22,292 nt of DNA from Stenotrophomonas sp. UBA7346 (GTDB lineage Bacteria; Pseudomonadota; Gammaproteobacteria; Xanthomonadales; Xanthomonadaceae): the NCBI GenBank assembly GCA_002471015.1, contig DKPB01000051.1, positions 1-22,292 of the forward strand, written 5' to 3'. The notes under the pieces were generated by a model, which saw only the letters and a program-made list of their open reading frames with translations, was not told where the DNA came from and ran no database searches. Shown here piece by piece: positions 6,241-14,553 of the stretch. A program made the position numbers and the translations under genes. The number at the start of each line of letters is the position of its first letter. Position 1 is the first letter of the stretch.

Positions 6241-6278
6241 GATGGTGCATGGCACCGGCCACTGCGTGACGCACCATC
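6241..6278 (+). repeat. Intergenic inverted repeat with alternative pairing
   Basis: GATGGTGC (6241-6248) pairs perfectly with GCACCATC (6271-6278). Its GGTGC can instead pair with the nearer GCACC (6252-6256). No T-run follows, so it is not a clear terminator. It lies between two plus-strand genes. Confidence 0.45.
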
Positions 6279-6353
6279 AGGCAAGGCAGCGGGCGATCGA
6301 TACCCGTCCAGCTGGCGCATCCGCCAGCCCCAACCCAGCGGAAAGGAAGTTCG

Positions 6354-6677
6354 ATGAAAGCCTTCGCAACGCTGGTGCAGTTTGAAGTGGTCGTCTGCAT
6401 TGCTGCGGCATTGCTCCTTCTGCACTTCCAGCTGAGCGCCTATCGGCGTTACCGGCGGCCACTCTTCGCCACACTGGTCACCTCGACAATACTGGGCATG
6501 ATTGCCACGGCATTGGGCTCGGCCGCCTGTTTTGTGCCGCTTGATGAGGGGGCAGCCCTCACCTCCTTCTGGGTCGCCATCCCGGTCGCGGTGCTGGCCA
6601 CCGTGCTCGCTGCCAGGGGTTCCGTGCAACTGTACCGTGCAATGGATGACTTCATCGGCAGGCCGACGTCTGATTGA
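6354..6677 (+). CDS. Small membrane protein of unknown function
   Basis: A 107-residue protein with a strong ribosome site (AAGGAAG, 6343-6349) at good spacing. Three hydrophobic segments: about residues 7-25 (LVQFEVVVCIAAALLLLHF), 39-60 (FATLVTSTILGMIATALGSAA) and 72-90 (FWVAIPVAVLATVLAARGS), with a basic loop (SAYRRYRRP) after the first helix and a polar C-terminus. No named family recognised. It precedes the phosphatase gene by 114 bases on the same strand. Confidence 0.75.
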   Translation: MKAFATLVQFEVVVCIAAALLLLHFQLSAYRRYRRPLFATLVTSTILGMIATALGSAACFVPLDEGAALTSFWVAIPVAVLATVLAARGSVQLYRAMDDFIGRPTSD

Positions 6678-6791
6678 TGGCTGTTTTCCGTACATCTACA
6701 GCCAGGCATGCCGGTTTGTCATGATGAGCGGACTCGCCTTGGTAGCCGCGGTGGTGCAGCCTTTCAACCAACATCAGGAGACGCAAGGTCG

Positions 6792-7124
6792 ATGGCACGC
6801 AACCTCCTTTTCATCTGCACCCAAAACCGTTTGCGCAGCCCCACCGCAGAGCAGGTGTTTGCCACCTGGCCTGGCGTTGAGAGCCAATCGGCTGGACTTG
6901 GCAACGATGCCACTACCCCGGTAGCACCGGAACTGCTGCAGTGGGCCGACCTGATCTTCGTGATGGAGAAGGCCCACCGCAATAAACTGGCGACGAAGTT
7001 CCGTGCGCACCTGGGCGGCAAGCGTGTCATCTGCCTGGACATACCGGATGACTACGACTACATGGATCCGCTGCTGGTGCAGCTGCTCAAACAGAAGGTA
7101 AGCCGCTTCCTGCCCCGCATGTGA
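6792..7124 (+). CDS. Low-molecular-weight protein tyrosine phosphatase family protein
   Basis: A 110-residue cytoplasmic protein. The P-loop CTQNRLRS near the N-terminus (Cys at about residue 9) is a complete CX5R(S/T) motif, and the following SPTAEQVF matches the family. DDYDYMDP near the C-terminus carries the Asp-Pro expected for the general acid. It is shorter than classical LMW-PTPs (about 150 residues) and belongs to the compact predicted-phosphatase subgroup. The ATG at 6792 follows AGGAG (6776-6780) and AAGG (6785-6788); the longer frame from 6708 has no support. Substrate unknown. It ends 32 bases from the convergent DUF2306 gene. Confidence 0.88.
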   Translation: MARNLLFICTQNRLRSPTAEQVFATWPGVESQSAGLGNDATTPVAPELLQWADLIFVMEKAHRNKLATKFRAHLGGKRVICLDIPDDYDYMDPLLVQLLKQKVSRFLPRM

Positions 7125-7156
7125 ACCATTCGCATCCGGCACATGCGCGCATGCGC

Positions 7157-7837
7157 TCAGGGCGGTGCCATGCCGCCCACCGTCGCCTGCCTGCCACTGC
7201 GCCAGGCGCTGCACCCGGCAAGCACAAGCGCATGCAGCAGCAAGGGCAGCGCCCAGCTGCTCCACAACAACAACGCGATTGCATCCGGTGCGGGGGCGCG
7301 ACCGCTGGCGATCCATGCCGGCAGCAACAGACGGAACAACACCGGCGCCAGGGTGACCAGATAGGCCCGTGTCATCCAGCGCCGGTGGCGCGCCACGTTG
7401 CCACGGCGGATGCTGATCATCGCCACCAGCGCGGTGAGCAGCCAGGCCAAGGCGGTACCGGCAAACGCGGTGGTGATGGCGGCCGGTGCAGGCGACGTGG
7501 CGATCAGGCCCACCGCTGCGGCACAGGCCAGCAGCATGCCGCCGATGTAGGTCCGCCCCAGCCACCGATGCAGCTGCGGCCGGGCCTTGGGCCAGCGGGT
7601 GAGGAACTGCAAAGGACCCAGCACGATGCCAAGCACGCCGCCGCCGATGTGCAGCCACAGCCAGCCGCGCCGGGACCAGTACATCGTGTAATGCGCGGGG
7701 TCGAGTTGGCCGTACTGTGCATGCACGGCCACCAGAAAATGCAGGCTCACGCCGGCCAGCGCCAACCACAACATGGCCCAGGCCAGCCGCGGCAACATCC
7801 CGGGCCTGGCAGTGACCGTGGGCGATGCATTCGACAT
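7157..7837 (-). CDS. DUF2306 domain-containing membrane protein
   Basis: A 226-residue integral membrane protein with about six hydrophobic segments. DUF2306 features are visible: HIGGGVLGIVLGPLQF with its histidine, then HRWLGRTYIGG, and RGNVARHRRWMTRAYLVTLAPVLFR in the second half, where conserved His and Arg residues recur. The fold resembles small haem- or quinone-interacting membrane proteins, but no function is established. The start has GGAGG eight bases upstream. It is transcribed leftward, downstream of the RIO kinase gene, and converges on the phosphatase gene. Confidence 0.85.
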   Translation of the reverse strand: MSNASPTVTARPGMLPRLAWAMLWLALAGVSLHFLVAVHAQYGQLDPAHYTMYWSRRGWLWLHIGGGVLGIVLGPLQFLTRWPKARPQLHRWLGRTYIGGMLLACAAAVGLIATSPAPAAITTAFAGTALAWLLTALVAMISIRRGNVARHRRWMTRAYLVTLAPVLFRLLLPAWIASGRAPAPDAIALLLWSSWALPLLLHALVLAGCSAWRSGRQATVGGMAPP

Positions 7838-8017
7838 GGGGCCTGCCTCCGCGGGTGTCGGCGGCCAGCATACAGTGCCCTTGCAGGCGCGCGCATCGGG
7901 CGGTAATCCACCCCGAAGACGTCATCGGAATGAATGGGGCCAGATTGCCGTCGCGCTATCTCCACCCGATGCCCGGCCAGAGATGCCCCACCTCTGTGCA
8001 CGGGTGGGGTGCGTGGC

Positions 8018-8878
8018 TCAGTCGTCGAATTCAGCCGCCGCTTCGCGGCCCTGCTGACGGATAAGTGCTTCCTCGCGCGCGTCATTGATGGCTTCACGCA
8101 CGCTGTCCAGGTCCACGGCACGTTCGTCAGGGGTGTATTCCCCGCGCAACACCGTGTCCGGCAGCAGTTCACCGGCCTGGAAAAGCTCCCACATTTCCTC
8201 GCCGTACCAGGTATCCAGCAATGCCGGAGCGCTGCGGCCCAGGTAGGCGGTGAGGTTGTTGACGTCACGCAGCAGCATGGTGCGCGCGGCGTTGTTGCCA
8301 CCGGCACTGACGACCTGCGGGAAGTCGATCACCACCGGACCGTCCGGCCCAACCAGCACGTTGTAGGGCGACAGGTCGCCGTGGATCAGGCCGCAGCACA
8401 GCATCAGCTTGACCTGCTGCACCAGCACCGCATGGAACGCACTGGCCTGCTCGGCGTCCAGCTCCACCTCGCCCAGGCGCGAGGCGCTGTAGCCCTCGGC
8501 GTCGGTGACCAGTTCCATCACCAGCACGCCATGGAAATAGCCGTGCGGCTCGGGCACCCGCACGCCGGCATCGCGCAGCTGGTACAGCGCGTCCACCTCG
8601 GTGTTCTTCCACGCCGCTTCGGCCTGCTTGCGGCCGTAGTTGCTGGCCTTGCCGATGGCGCGGGCCTCGCGGCTGCCGCGGACCTTGCGGCCTTCCTGGT
8701 ACTGCACGCGCTGCTGGAAACTGCGCTGCGCCATGTCCTTGTAAACCTTGGCGCAACGGACTTCATCGCCGCTGCGGACAACGTAGACGGCTGCTTCCTT
8801 GCCGCTCTTGAGCGGGCGCAGCACTTCGTCGATGACGCCGTCGTCTATCAGTACCTGCAGTTGTTGGGGTGTTTTCAC
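8018..8878 (-). CDS. PA4780-type RIO1-like serine protein kinase
   Basis: A RIO-family atypical kinase of about 286 residues from the GTG start. ATP-site motif SGKEAAVYVV (about residues 24-33), the lysine in CAKVYK, the catalytic loop LIHGDLSPYNVLV with Asp and Asn, and the metal-binding VIDFPQVV (DFG equivalent) are all present. Bacterial members of this group are conserved in gamma-proteobacteria; their substrates are unknown. The frame is open to an ATG at 8986, but homologues I recall begin at MKTP, which matches the GTG-initiated VKTPQQLQ, and the upstream 36 residues look non-protein-like. Both starts have weak ribosome sites. Confidence 0.85.
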   Translation of the reverse strand: MKTPQQLQVLIDDGVIDEVLRPLKSGKEAAVYVVRSGDEVRCAKVYKDMAQRSFQQRVQYQEGRKVRGSREARAIGKASNYGRKQAEAAWKNTEVDALYQLRDAGVRVPEPHGYFHGVLVMELVTDAEGYSASRLGEVELDAEQASAFHAVLVQQVKLMLCCGLIHGDLSPYNVLVGPDGPVVIDFPQVVSAGGNNAARTMLLRDVNNLTAYLGRSAPALLDTWYGEEMWELFQAGELLPDTVLRGEYTPDERAVDLDSVREAINDAREEALIRQQGREAAAEFDD

Positions 8879-9033
8879 AGTGTCTCGGTGGATGCGGGTG
8901 GCGGTCCGATCTGCATCGAACGTGGGCCGTCCGGGTGGGATCAGGCGGGCATATTGTTGCCGATGGTACGGAAACCGGCCAGCCATGGAAGTGACGGGGG
9001 TTCAGGCTGGGCAGTGGGGCTGGCACATACGCG

Positions 9034-9060
9034 AACGGCCAGGCATTGGGCCTGGCCGTT
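9034..9060. terminator. Strong hairpin between FAD oxidase and RIO kinase genes
   Basis: AACGGCCAGGC (9034-9044) and GCCTGGCCGTT (9050-9060) form a perfect 11-bp stem with loop ATTGG. It lacks a T-run on either strand, so it may slow polymerase or protect mRNA ends rather than act as a textbook intrinsic terminator. Confidence 0.45.
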
Positions 9061-9069
9061 GGTCGGTGA

Positions 9070-9096
9070 TCGCAGGTCGCAGGTCGCAGGTCGCAG
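9070..9096. repeat. Tandem 7-bp repeat
   Basis: Three full copies and one partial copy of TCGCAGG in direct tandem. Non-coding, in the gap between the two leftward genes. The unit number could vary between strains. Confidence 0.75.
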
Positions 9097-9121
9097 CAGG
9101 CTGCGCCCACCCTCTCCCCAA

Positions 9122-9144
9122 CCCCTCTCCCGGAGGGAGAGGGG
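9122..9144. repeat. CCCCTCTCCC palindrome (dispersed intergenic repeat)
   Basis: CCCCTCTCCC (9122-9131) pairs with GGGAGAGGGG (9135-9144), loop GGA. The same palindrome type recurs at 22081-22106, so it is a dispersed repeat of this genome. It sits 13 bases beyond the end of the FAD oxidase gene and may terminate the leftward operon. Confidence 0.65.
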
Positions 9145-9157
9145 CTAGAGCGCACCC

Positions 9158-10714
9158 TCAGCGGCTGAGCACACCAGGATTCATCAGGCCCTTGGGGTCG
9201 AGCTGGTTCTTGACTGCATCCAGCACGGCCAACGCCGCCGGGTCACGGCCGGCGCGGTAGTCGTAGAACTTGCCCAGCTGCAGGTTGGCGGCGCCATGCG
9301 CACGCATGGTGTCGGCGATCTGCCGCTTGAGGGTATCGGCCGCCGCGCGTGCGTCCAGGTGTTCACCCGGGCAGCCGATGCGCTCGCGGTGGTCGGCATC
9401 GACGGTGCGCAGGTGGAAGGCGTTGTGGCTGTCCGGCCAATAGATGCAGGGCTCGATCACCACCGTCTGCGCGCCCACGCTGGACAGCAGGGTGCCGATG
9501 AACAGACCGTGCTTGTCCATGGTTTCCTGCTCGCGCGCGAACAGGTCCTGCAGGGCGTTGAACATACGGGTGGCCTTGGAATGCGGCACCAGCGCGTGCA
9601 CCGGTGCCCAGCGCTCGCCCTGCGGGCCGAGCATCGAGTTCCAGGCCGCGAACGGATTGGCCGCCATCATCCTGGCGATCGACGGTTCGATACTTTCACC
9701 GAACTCGCCCACCAGCTTGCGTGCACGCGCCACGCGATCGGCCACCTCGGCGGCGCTGTCGCCTTCCAGGGTGATGTGCAGCGAAAACTGCTCCTGGTCA
9801 ACGATATCGCGGCCCTTCACCGCCAGCTTCAGGCCGGAGATCAGGCCGCCCTTCTTGATCACGTTGGTCAGCGCCTTGACGTCGCTGGACAGGCCGGCGC
9901 GGCGCATGCGCACGCGGGTCAGTGCGGGGTCGAAGGCGGCCGTTTCACTGGCCAGGCCATGCCGCGAGAGCACACCCAGGGCACCGAACAGGCCTTCGGC
10001 CGTCGGGAATTGCCAGGACAGGTAGTCGATATGCGCATGCTTGGGAATGAGCTTGAGCACGATGCGCGTCTTGATGCCGAGCAGGCCGCAGTCGCCCAGG
10101 AACAGACCGGTCAGGTCCGGCCCGTACCAACGGAAGAACGGGCTGGTATTGGCCGCAGCCGCCGAACCGGTGGTGAGGATGTCGCCATTGGCGGTAACCA
10201 CCTGCAGACCCAGCACCACATCGGCCGAGCAGCCATAGCGCGCGGTGCCGTGGAAAATCGCGCCCTGCGACATGCCACCACCTACGGTGGCATGCGAGCC
10301 GGACATCGGCCCGAAGTACGGCGTGCGTACGCCCTTGGCATCCAGCGCTTCCTTGAGCGCGCGCCAGGTGACACCGGCCTCGACCACCACGTAGGCGTCT
10401 TCCAGGTTGATCTCGACGATCTTGTCCAGTGTGCCGGTGTCCACCAGCACGCTGGGGCTCTGCGCCGCGGTATAGCCGCCGGTGTAGCTCATGCCACCGC
10501 CACGGGCGATGACCGCCACGCCGGCATCGGTAAGCTGCTTGACTGCATCGGCCAACTGCTGCGCGTCATTCGGGCGCAGCACGGCCAGCAGCGGCTTGCC
10601 CTGCGAATAGACGTCGGTGGAGAAGTACTCAAGCTCGCCCGCATCGGTGACGATGCTGCCGCCCCAGCTGGATTGCAGGCGGTCGATGACGGCGGTTGCG
10701 GTGTCGTTGCTCAT
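9158..10714 (-). CDS. FAD-binding oxidoreductase (GlcD / vanillyl-alcohol oxidase superfamily)
   Basis: A 518-residue cytoplasmic flavoenzyme. The N-terminal PCMH FAD-binding domain shows PNDAQQLADAVKQ, VIARGGGMSYTGGY, DLxxLxxI-like DTGTLDKIVEIN, VVEAGVTWRAL and the FAD loop GPMSGSHATVGGGMSQ. The C-terminal FAD-oxidase domain ends GLMNPGVLSR, the usual closing motif of GlcD-type enzymes. Such enzymes oxidise hydroxy acids or alcohols; the substrate is not evident. The start ATG follows AAGGA; the upstream open frame to 10990 overlaps the hydrolase gene and is rejected. It starts 14 bases after the hydrolase stop and is the last gene of the leftward operon. Confidence 0.9.
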   Translation of the reverse strand: MSNDTATAVIDRLQSSWGGSIVTDAGELEYFSTDVYSQGKPLLAVLRPNDAQQLADAVKQLTDAGVAVIARGGGMSYTGGYTAAQSPSVLVDTGTLDKIVEINLEDAYVVVEAGVTWRALKEALDAKGVRTPYFGPMSGSHATVGGGMSQGAIFHGTARYGCSADVVLGLQVVTANGDILTTGSAAAANTSPFFRWYGPDLTGLFLGDCGLLGIKTRIVLKLIPKHAHIDYLSWQFPTAEGLFGALGVLSRHGLASETAAFDPALTRVRMRRAGLSSDVKALTNVIKKGGLISGLKLAVKGRDIVDQEQFSLHITLEGDSAAEVADRVARARKLVGEFGESIEPSIARMMAANPFAAWNSMLGPQGERWAPVHALVPHSKATRMFNALQDLFAREQETMDKHGLFIGTLLSSVGAQTVVIEPCIYWPDSHNAFHLRTVDADHRERIGCPGEHLDARAAADTLKRQIADTMRAHGAANLQLGKFYDYRAGRDPAALAVLDAVKNQLDPKGLMNPGVLSR

Positions 10715-10728
10715 GGGGGTCCTTCGGC

Positions 10729-12309
10729 TCAGGCAGACAGGGCGGCAGCGCGCCCCTGGTAATCGGATTCGGCATCGCCAACCACGCGCAGCGGCACCGG
10801 CAACGCACGCAGGCGGGCAGCCAGGTCGGGGTGGGTGACATCGCGCAACAGCCCGTGCAGGCGGCTGCCCAGGCGCAGCAGCTCCACCACGTTGTCGTGC
10901 ACCCGCGCAGGCGCCGGTGCGTCCACGCGGCGACGCGCGGCGGCGCTGGGCGGCAGCCACGGCCACAGCAGGTGGCGCTCGCGCTCCCACTGCCAGGCAT
11001 CGCAGAGATAGCCACCGGCGCGATCAATGACAGTGCTCGGCAGGCCCTGCAGCAGCAAGGCCTGTTCTTCGGCGGTGAGCAGCCAGGGCGAATGCAGTAC
11101 GACCTCGGCAACCGCTGCGCCCAGTACCTGCACCAGCGCCGGCACGTAGCCGGCGGCGGCGCCGTGCGCTTCGATCACCAGCGGCAGGGCGTTGTCGGCG
11201 GGAATGGCGGCGAGCAGTGCGGCCACCACGGTGGCGGCATCCAGCGCGCCCTCGCTTTCGCACGACGCGCCATGGCCAGGCAGGTCAGGCAGCAGCCAGG
11301 CGCTGTCGCCAGCGTCGATCTGCAACGGCGACAACGGTCGCGTGCCGGGGGCATGCAGGCACAGGCGCAGCATGCCCTGCCCTGCCCGTTCCCACACCGC
11401 CATGTCACCGGCGCCGGTGGTGATGATGCGGCGCTGCCAGGTGTTGGATGCCGGCGCCGGAGCGGCGGCTTCAACAAAGGCCGGTTCGTTGGCCAGGGTC
11501 TGCGCCAACCAGCCGTCCATGCCGTCCTGCATCGCGGGGATGCCGTTGGGCTCTTCAAGCACCGTGACATTGGCCGGCAGGTCGCGCAGGCGTGGCATAT
11601 GCGCCAGCAGCGGATCACCGTGGCGGTAGACCAGCCACGACGGCATCTGCAGCTCACCCAGCCAATGGTGGTCGTTGTGGCGGAACGCGGCGGCGTAACC
11701 GGCACGGTAGGTATCGCCCACGTCGAGCACGTCCATCACCGTTTCGCGGCTGCTTTCGGTGGTCTGCGGCGGGATGGCCATGGCCGCTTCGGCACGGCCG
11801 TCATACCAGGGGAAGTAGTACTTCTGCTCACGCATGCGCGACCACAGCCAGCGCAGGTGCGAGCCATCCCATTGCGGCACGAACGGCGGCAGGTAGGCAT
11901 CGCCGTACAGCGTGGATTCCTGCGGGGTGAACGCGGCATAGCCATCAACCACCAATGCGGCCACGCGGCTGGGATTGGCCCAGGCCAGCCAGGTCGCGAT
12001 CAGGCCACCGGTATGCATGCCGAACACGGCAAAACGCTGCAGGCCCAGAGCATCGACGAACTGCAGGGTTGCAGCACCGAATTCGGCAATCGTCGTCGGG
12101 TTGCCGGGCAAGGCATCGGAATAGCCGAAACCAGGCGTGTCCGGCGCGATCACCGTGTAGCGGTCGGCATAGCGCTGCTGCATCTGCGCCCACATCCGCG
12201 AGTTCTGCGGCGACTGGTGGATCAACAGCAGGGCCGGGCCACTGCCGGCGATACGGTAATGTACCTGCCGCCCGTTGACGGACACGAAGCGGCGTTGGAT
12301 CTGGGTCAT
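10729..12309 (-). CDS. Double alpha/beta-hydrolase-like protein with His at the nucleophile elbow
   Basis: A 526-residue protein that appears to be two alpha/beta-hydrolase units. The N-terminal unit (about 1-270) has the oxyanion region LLLIHQSPQNSRMW, APDTPGFGYSD, and the nucleophile elbow FGMHTGG, where the usual G-x-S-x-G reads G-M-H-T-G. The usual C-terminal catalytic His of this unit is not evident. The C-terminal unit (about 290-526) has LLPDLPGHGAS and an elbow-like VIEAHGAAAG, again without Ser. Hydrolases with GxHTG elbows are known from database annotations but little studied. It may be non-hydrolytic or use another mechanism. It starts 9 bases after the MDR reductase gene stop, so the two are co-transcribed. 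Confidence 0.82.
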   Translation of the reverse strand: MTQIQRRFVSVNGRQVHYRIAGSGPALLLIHQSPQNSRMWAQMQQRYADRYTVIAPDTPGFGYSDALPGNPTTIAEFGAATLQFVDALGLQRFAVFGMHTGGLIATWLAWANPSRVAALVVDGYAAFTPQESTLYGDAYLPPFVPQWDGSHLRWLWSRMREQKYYFPWYDGRAEAAMAIPPQTTESSRETVMDVLDVGDTYRAGYAAAFRHNDHHWLGELQMPSWLVYRHGDPLLAHMPRLRDLPANVTVLEEPNGIPAMQDGMDGWLAQTLANEPAFVEAAAPAPASNTWQRRIITTGAGDMAVWERAGQGMLRLCLHAPGTRPLSPLQIDAGDSAWLLPDLPGHGASCESEGALDAATVVAALLAAIPADNALPLVIEAHGAAAGYVPALVQVLGAAVAEVVLHSPWLLTAEEQALLLQGLPSTVIDRAGGYLCDAWQWERERHLLWPWLPPSAAARRRVDAPAPARVHDNVVELLRLGSRLHGLLRDVTHPDLAARLRALPVPLRVVGDAESDYQGRAAALSA

Positions 12310-12318
12310 GCGTATTCC

Positions 12319-13326
12319 TTAAAGCCGTACCAGCGCCTTGCCCAGGTTCTCGCCCTTGAGCAGGCCAATGAAACCAGCCGGCGCAGCGGCCAGCCCGTCG
12401 TGGATATGTTCGCGGTAGCGCAGCGTGCCTGCGGCGATCATCTGCGCCAGCTCCCCGCGGCATTGCACGAAGTCGGCCAGGTGGTCGTAGACCACCAGGC
12501 CCTCGAGCCGTGCACGCGCACCAATCACCGGCCCCAGGTTGGGCCCGGCCGGGCGTTCGGCGCGGTTGTACTGGTCACTGAGCCCGCACAGCACCACCCG
12601 TGCATGCAGGCGCAGCAGTGACAACGCGGCCTCCAGCACCGCGCCGCCGACATTGTCGAAATAGCCATCGATGCCGTCCGCGCAGGCGGCGCGCAGGGCC
12701 TGGGCAAAATCCGCATCGCGATAGCTGACGCAGGCATCGAAGCCGAATTCATCGGTGACGATGGCGCACTTCTGCGCGCTGCCGGCAATGCCGACCACGC
12801 GGCAACCGGCCGCCTTGCACAGCTGGCCGACGACGCTGCCAACCGCACCGGCGGCGGTGGATACGAGGATGGTTTGACCGGCCGTTGGTTGCAGGATCCT
12901 GCGCACGCCGGCCCAGGCGGTAAGCCCAGGAATACCGAGCACGCCAACGGCGGTACTGGCCGGTGCCAGCGCCGTATCCACCACGGCGGCGGTGTTTGCA
13001 TCAATGGCGGCGAATTCGGCCCAGCCGGTCATGCCGGTAACCACGTCGCCGATCTGGTAGCGCCCGCTGCGGTCGGCAACCACCGTGCCGATGCCGTAGC
13101 CCGGCACGATGCTGCCCAGCGGCGGGCAGGGCAGCGCGTAACGGCCACCGAGCTGCGCACGCAGGAATGGGTCCAGCGACAGATGGCTAACCCGCACCAA
13201 TAGCTGGCCATCGCCGGGCACCGGCAACGGCAGCTGCTGCAATTCAAAATCCTGCAGCTGCGGCAGGCCCTGTGGAACCTGCCGCAGGCAGACGGCCTGC
13301 ATGGTGCTGTGCAGGCCGTCCATCAT
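12319..13326 (-). CDS. NADP-dependent MDR oxidoreductase (leukotriene B4 12-hydroxydehydrogenase / CurA-like)
   Basis: A 335-residue zinc-independent medium-chain reductase. LSLDPFLRAQL near residue 55 is the subgroup's signature, the Rossmann motif AAGAVGSVVGQLCKAAGCRVVGIAGS lies at about 158-185 (split here only for reference), and GYFDNVGG follows at about 225. Members reduce activated C=C bonds of enones or enals with NADPH. Its ATG overlaps the stop of the dehydrogenase gene (TGATG), so translation is probably coupled; a second ATG follows immediately and a third at 13302. A role in reducing an unsaturated pathway intermediate is inferred from context. Confidence 0.9.
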   Translation of the reverse strand: MMDGLHSTMQAVCLRQVPQGLPQLQDFELQQLPLPVPGDGQLLVRVSHLSLDPFLRAQLGGRYALPCPPLGSIVPGYGIGTVVADRSGRYQIGDVVTGMTGWAEFAAIDANTAAVVDTALAPASTAVGVLGIPGLTAWAGVRRILQPTAGQTILVSTAAGAVGSVVGQLCKAAGCRVVGIAGSAQKCAIVTDEFGFDACVSYRDADFAQALRAACADGIDGYFDNVGGAVLEAALSLLRLHARVVLCGLSDQYNRAERPAGPNLGPVIGARARLEGLVVYDHLADFVQCRGELAQMIAAGTLRYREHIHDGLAAAPAGFIGLLKGENLGKALVRL

Positions 13327-14498
13327 CAGAACGCGTTGATGCCGGTCAGCTCGCGGCCGATCACCAGCTGGTGCACGGTCTCGGTGCCTTCGTACGTGAT
13401 CACCGACTCCAGGTTCAGCGCATGACGGATCGCACCGTGCTCGGTGGTGATGCCGGCGCCGCCAAGCAGGTCACGGCACTCACGGGCGATGTCGATAGCC
13501 AGGCGGCAGTTGTTCCACTTGGCCAGCGAGACCTGCTGCGGCTGCATCTGCCCGGCGTCCTTGAGGCGACCGAGCTGCAGCACCAGCAACTGGCCAGCGG
13601 TGATGCGGCGGGCCATGTCGGCCATCTTGATCTGCGCGCTCTGGGTGGCGGCCACCGGGCGGCCGAACAGGATGCGCTCCTTGGTGTAGGCCAGCACTTC
13701 GTCCAGGCAGGCAATCGCAGCGCCCAGCGGGCCCCAGGTGATGCCGTAACGGGCCTGGGTGAGGCAGCCCAGCGGGCCCTTCAGGCCCTTCACGTTGGGC
13801 AGGCGGTTGGCGTCGGGCACGCGCACGTTGTCGAAGAACAGCGCGCCGGTCACCGAGGCACGCAGGCTCATCTTGTGCTTGATCTCCTGGGCGGTGAAGC
13901 CCGGGGTGCCCTTCTCGATGACGAAGCCCTGCACACCTTCGTCGCTGTTGGCCCAGACGATGGCGATATCGGCCACCGAGCCGTTGGTGATCCACATCTT
14001 GGAACCGTTGATCACCCAGTCAGCGCCGTCCTTCACCGCGCGGGTCTTCATGCTGGCCGGGTCGGAACCGCCATGGGCTTCGGTCAGGCCGAAGCAGCCG
14101 ATCACCTTGCCGCGCGCCATGTCCGGCAGCCAGCGCATGCGCTGCTCTTCCGAACCGTAGGCATAGATGGGGTACATGCACAGCGAGCTCTGCACCGAGA
14201 CGAAGCTGCGCAGGCCGGAATCGCCGCGCTCCAGTTCCTGGCAGATCAGGCCGTAGCTGACGCTGTTCAAGCCGGCGCCGCCGTACTGTTCCGGCAGCGA
14301 GCTGCCGAGCAGGCCCATGTCGGCGATCTCGGGGATCAGCTCATTGGGGAAACGGCCCTGGTCGAAGCAGTCGCCGATGATCGGCAGCACGCGCTCGTCG
14401 GTGAAACGGGCAACGGAATCCTGTACAGCGCGTTCTTCCTCGCTCAGCAGCGAACGCACGTCGAACAAATCGTAGGGGTTCAGTGTCTTCAGGCTCAT
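13326..14498 (-). CDS. gcdH: Glutaryl-CoA dehydrogenase (acyl-CoA dehydrogenase family)
   Basis: A 390-residue FAD enzyme expected to oxidise and decarboxylate glutaryl-CoA to crotonyl-CoA. It resembles human GCDH closely in recalled key segments: RSFVSVQSSLCMYPIYAYGS with the substrate-binding Arg at about residue 97, GCFGLTEAHGGSDPASM, the ARYGITWGPLGA segment and ITYEGTETVH with the catalytic Glu at about 370, ending TGINAF. The start MSLKTLNPYDLFD at 14498 is preferred over an ATG seven codons upstream. Glutaryl-CoA arises from lysine, tryptophan or cyclic-acid degradation, so the operon may handle a compound feeding that route, or the enzyme may serve a related dicarboxylyl-CoA. Confidence 0.9.
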   Translation of the reverse strand: MSLKTLNPYDLFDVRSLLSEEERAVQDSVARFTDERVLPIIGDCFDQGRFPNELIPEIADMGLLGSSLPEQYGGAGLNSVSYGLICQELERGDSGLRSFVSVQSSLCMYPIYAYGSEEQRMRWLPDMARGKVIGCFGLTEAHGGSDPASMKTRAVKDGADWVINGSKMWITNGSVADIAIVWANSDEGVQGFVIEKGTPGFTAQEIKHKMSLRASVTGALFFDNVRVPDANRLPNVKGLKGPLGCLTQARYGITWGPLGAAIACLDEVLAYTKERILFGRPVAATQSAQIKMADMARRITAGQLLVLQLGRLKDAGQMQPQQVSLAKWNNCRLAIDIARECRDLLGGAGITTEHGAIRHALNLESVITYEGTETVHQLVIGRELTGINAF

Positions 14499-14553
14499 TA
14501 CTGTCTCTGGAAGGCGCATCCGCGCCCGGAAGGTAGGGGATAAGGTAGTTCAA

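Noticed and set aside
9034..9144. CRISPR-like array
   Set aside because: The repeats are a 7-bp tandem array and single hairpins without spacers.
10696..12621. 641-codon plus-strand frame opposite the hydrolase gene
   Set aside because: Antisense shadow with low-complexity Gln/His/Arg composition; it crosses three minus-strand genes.
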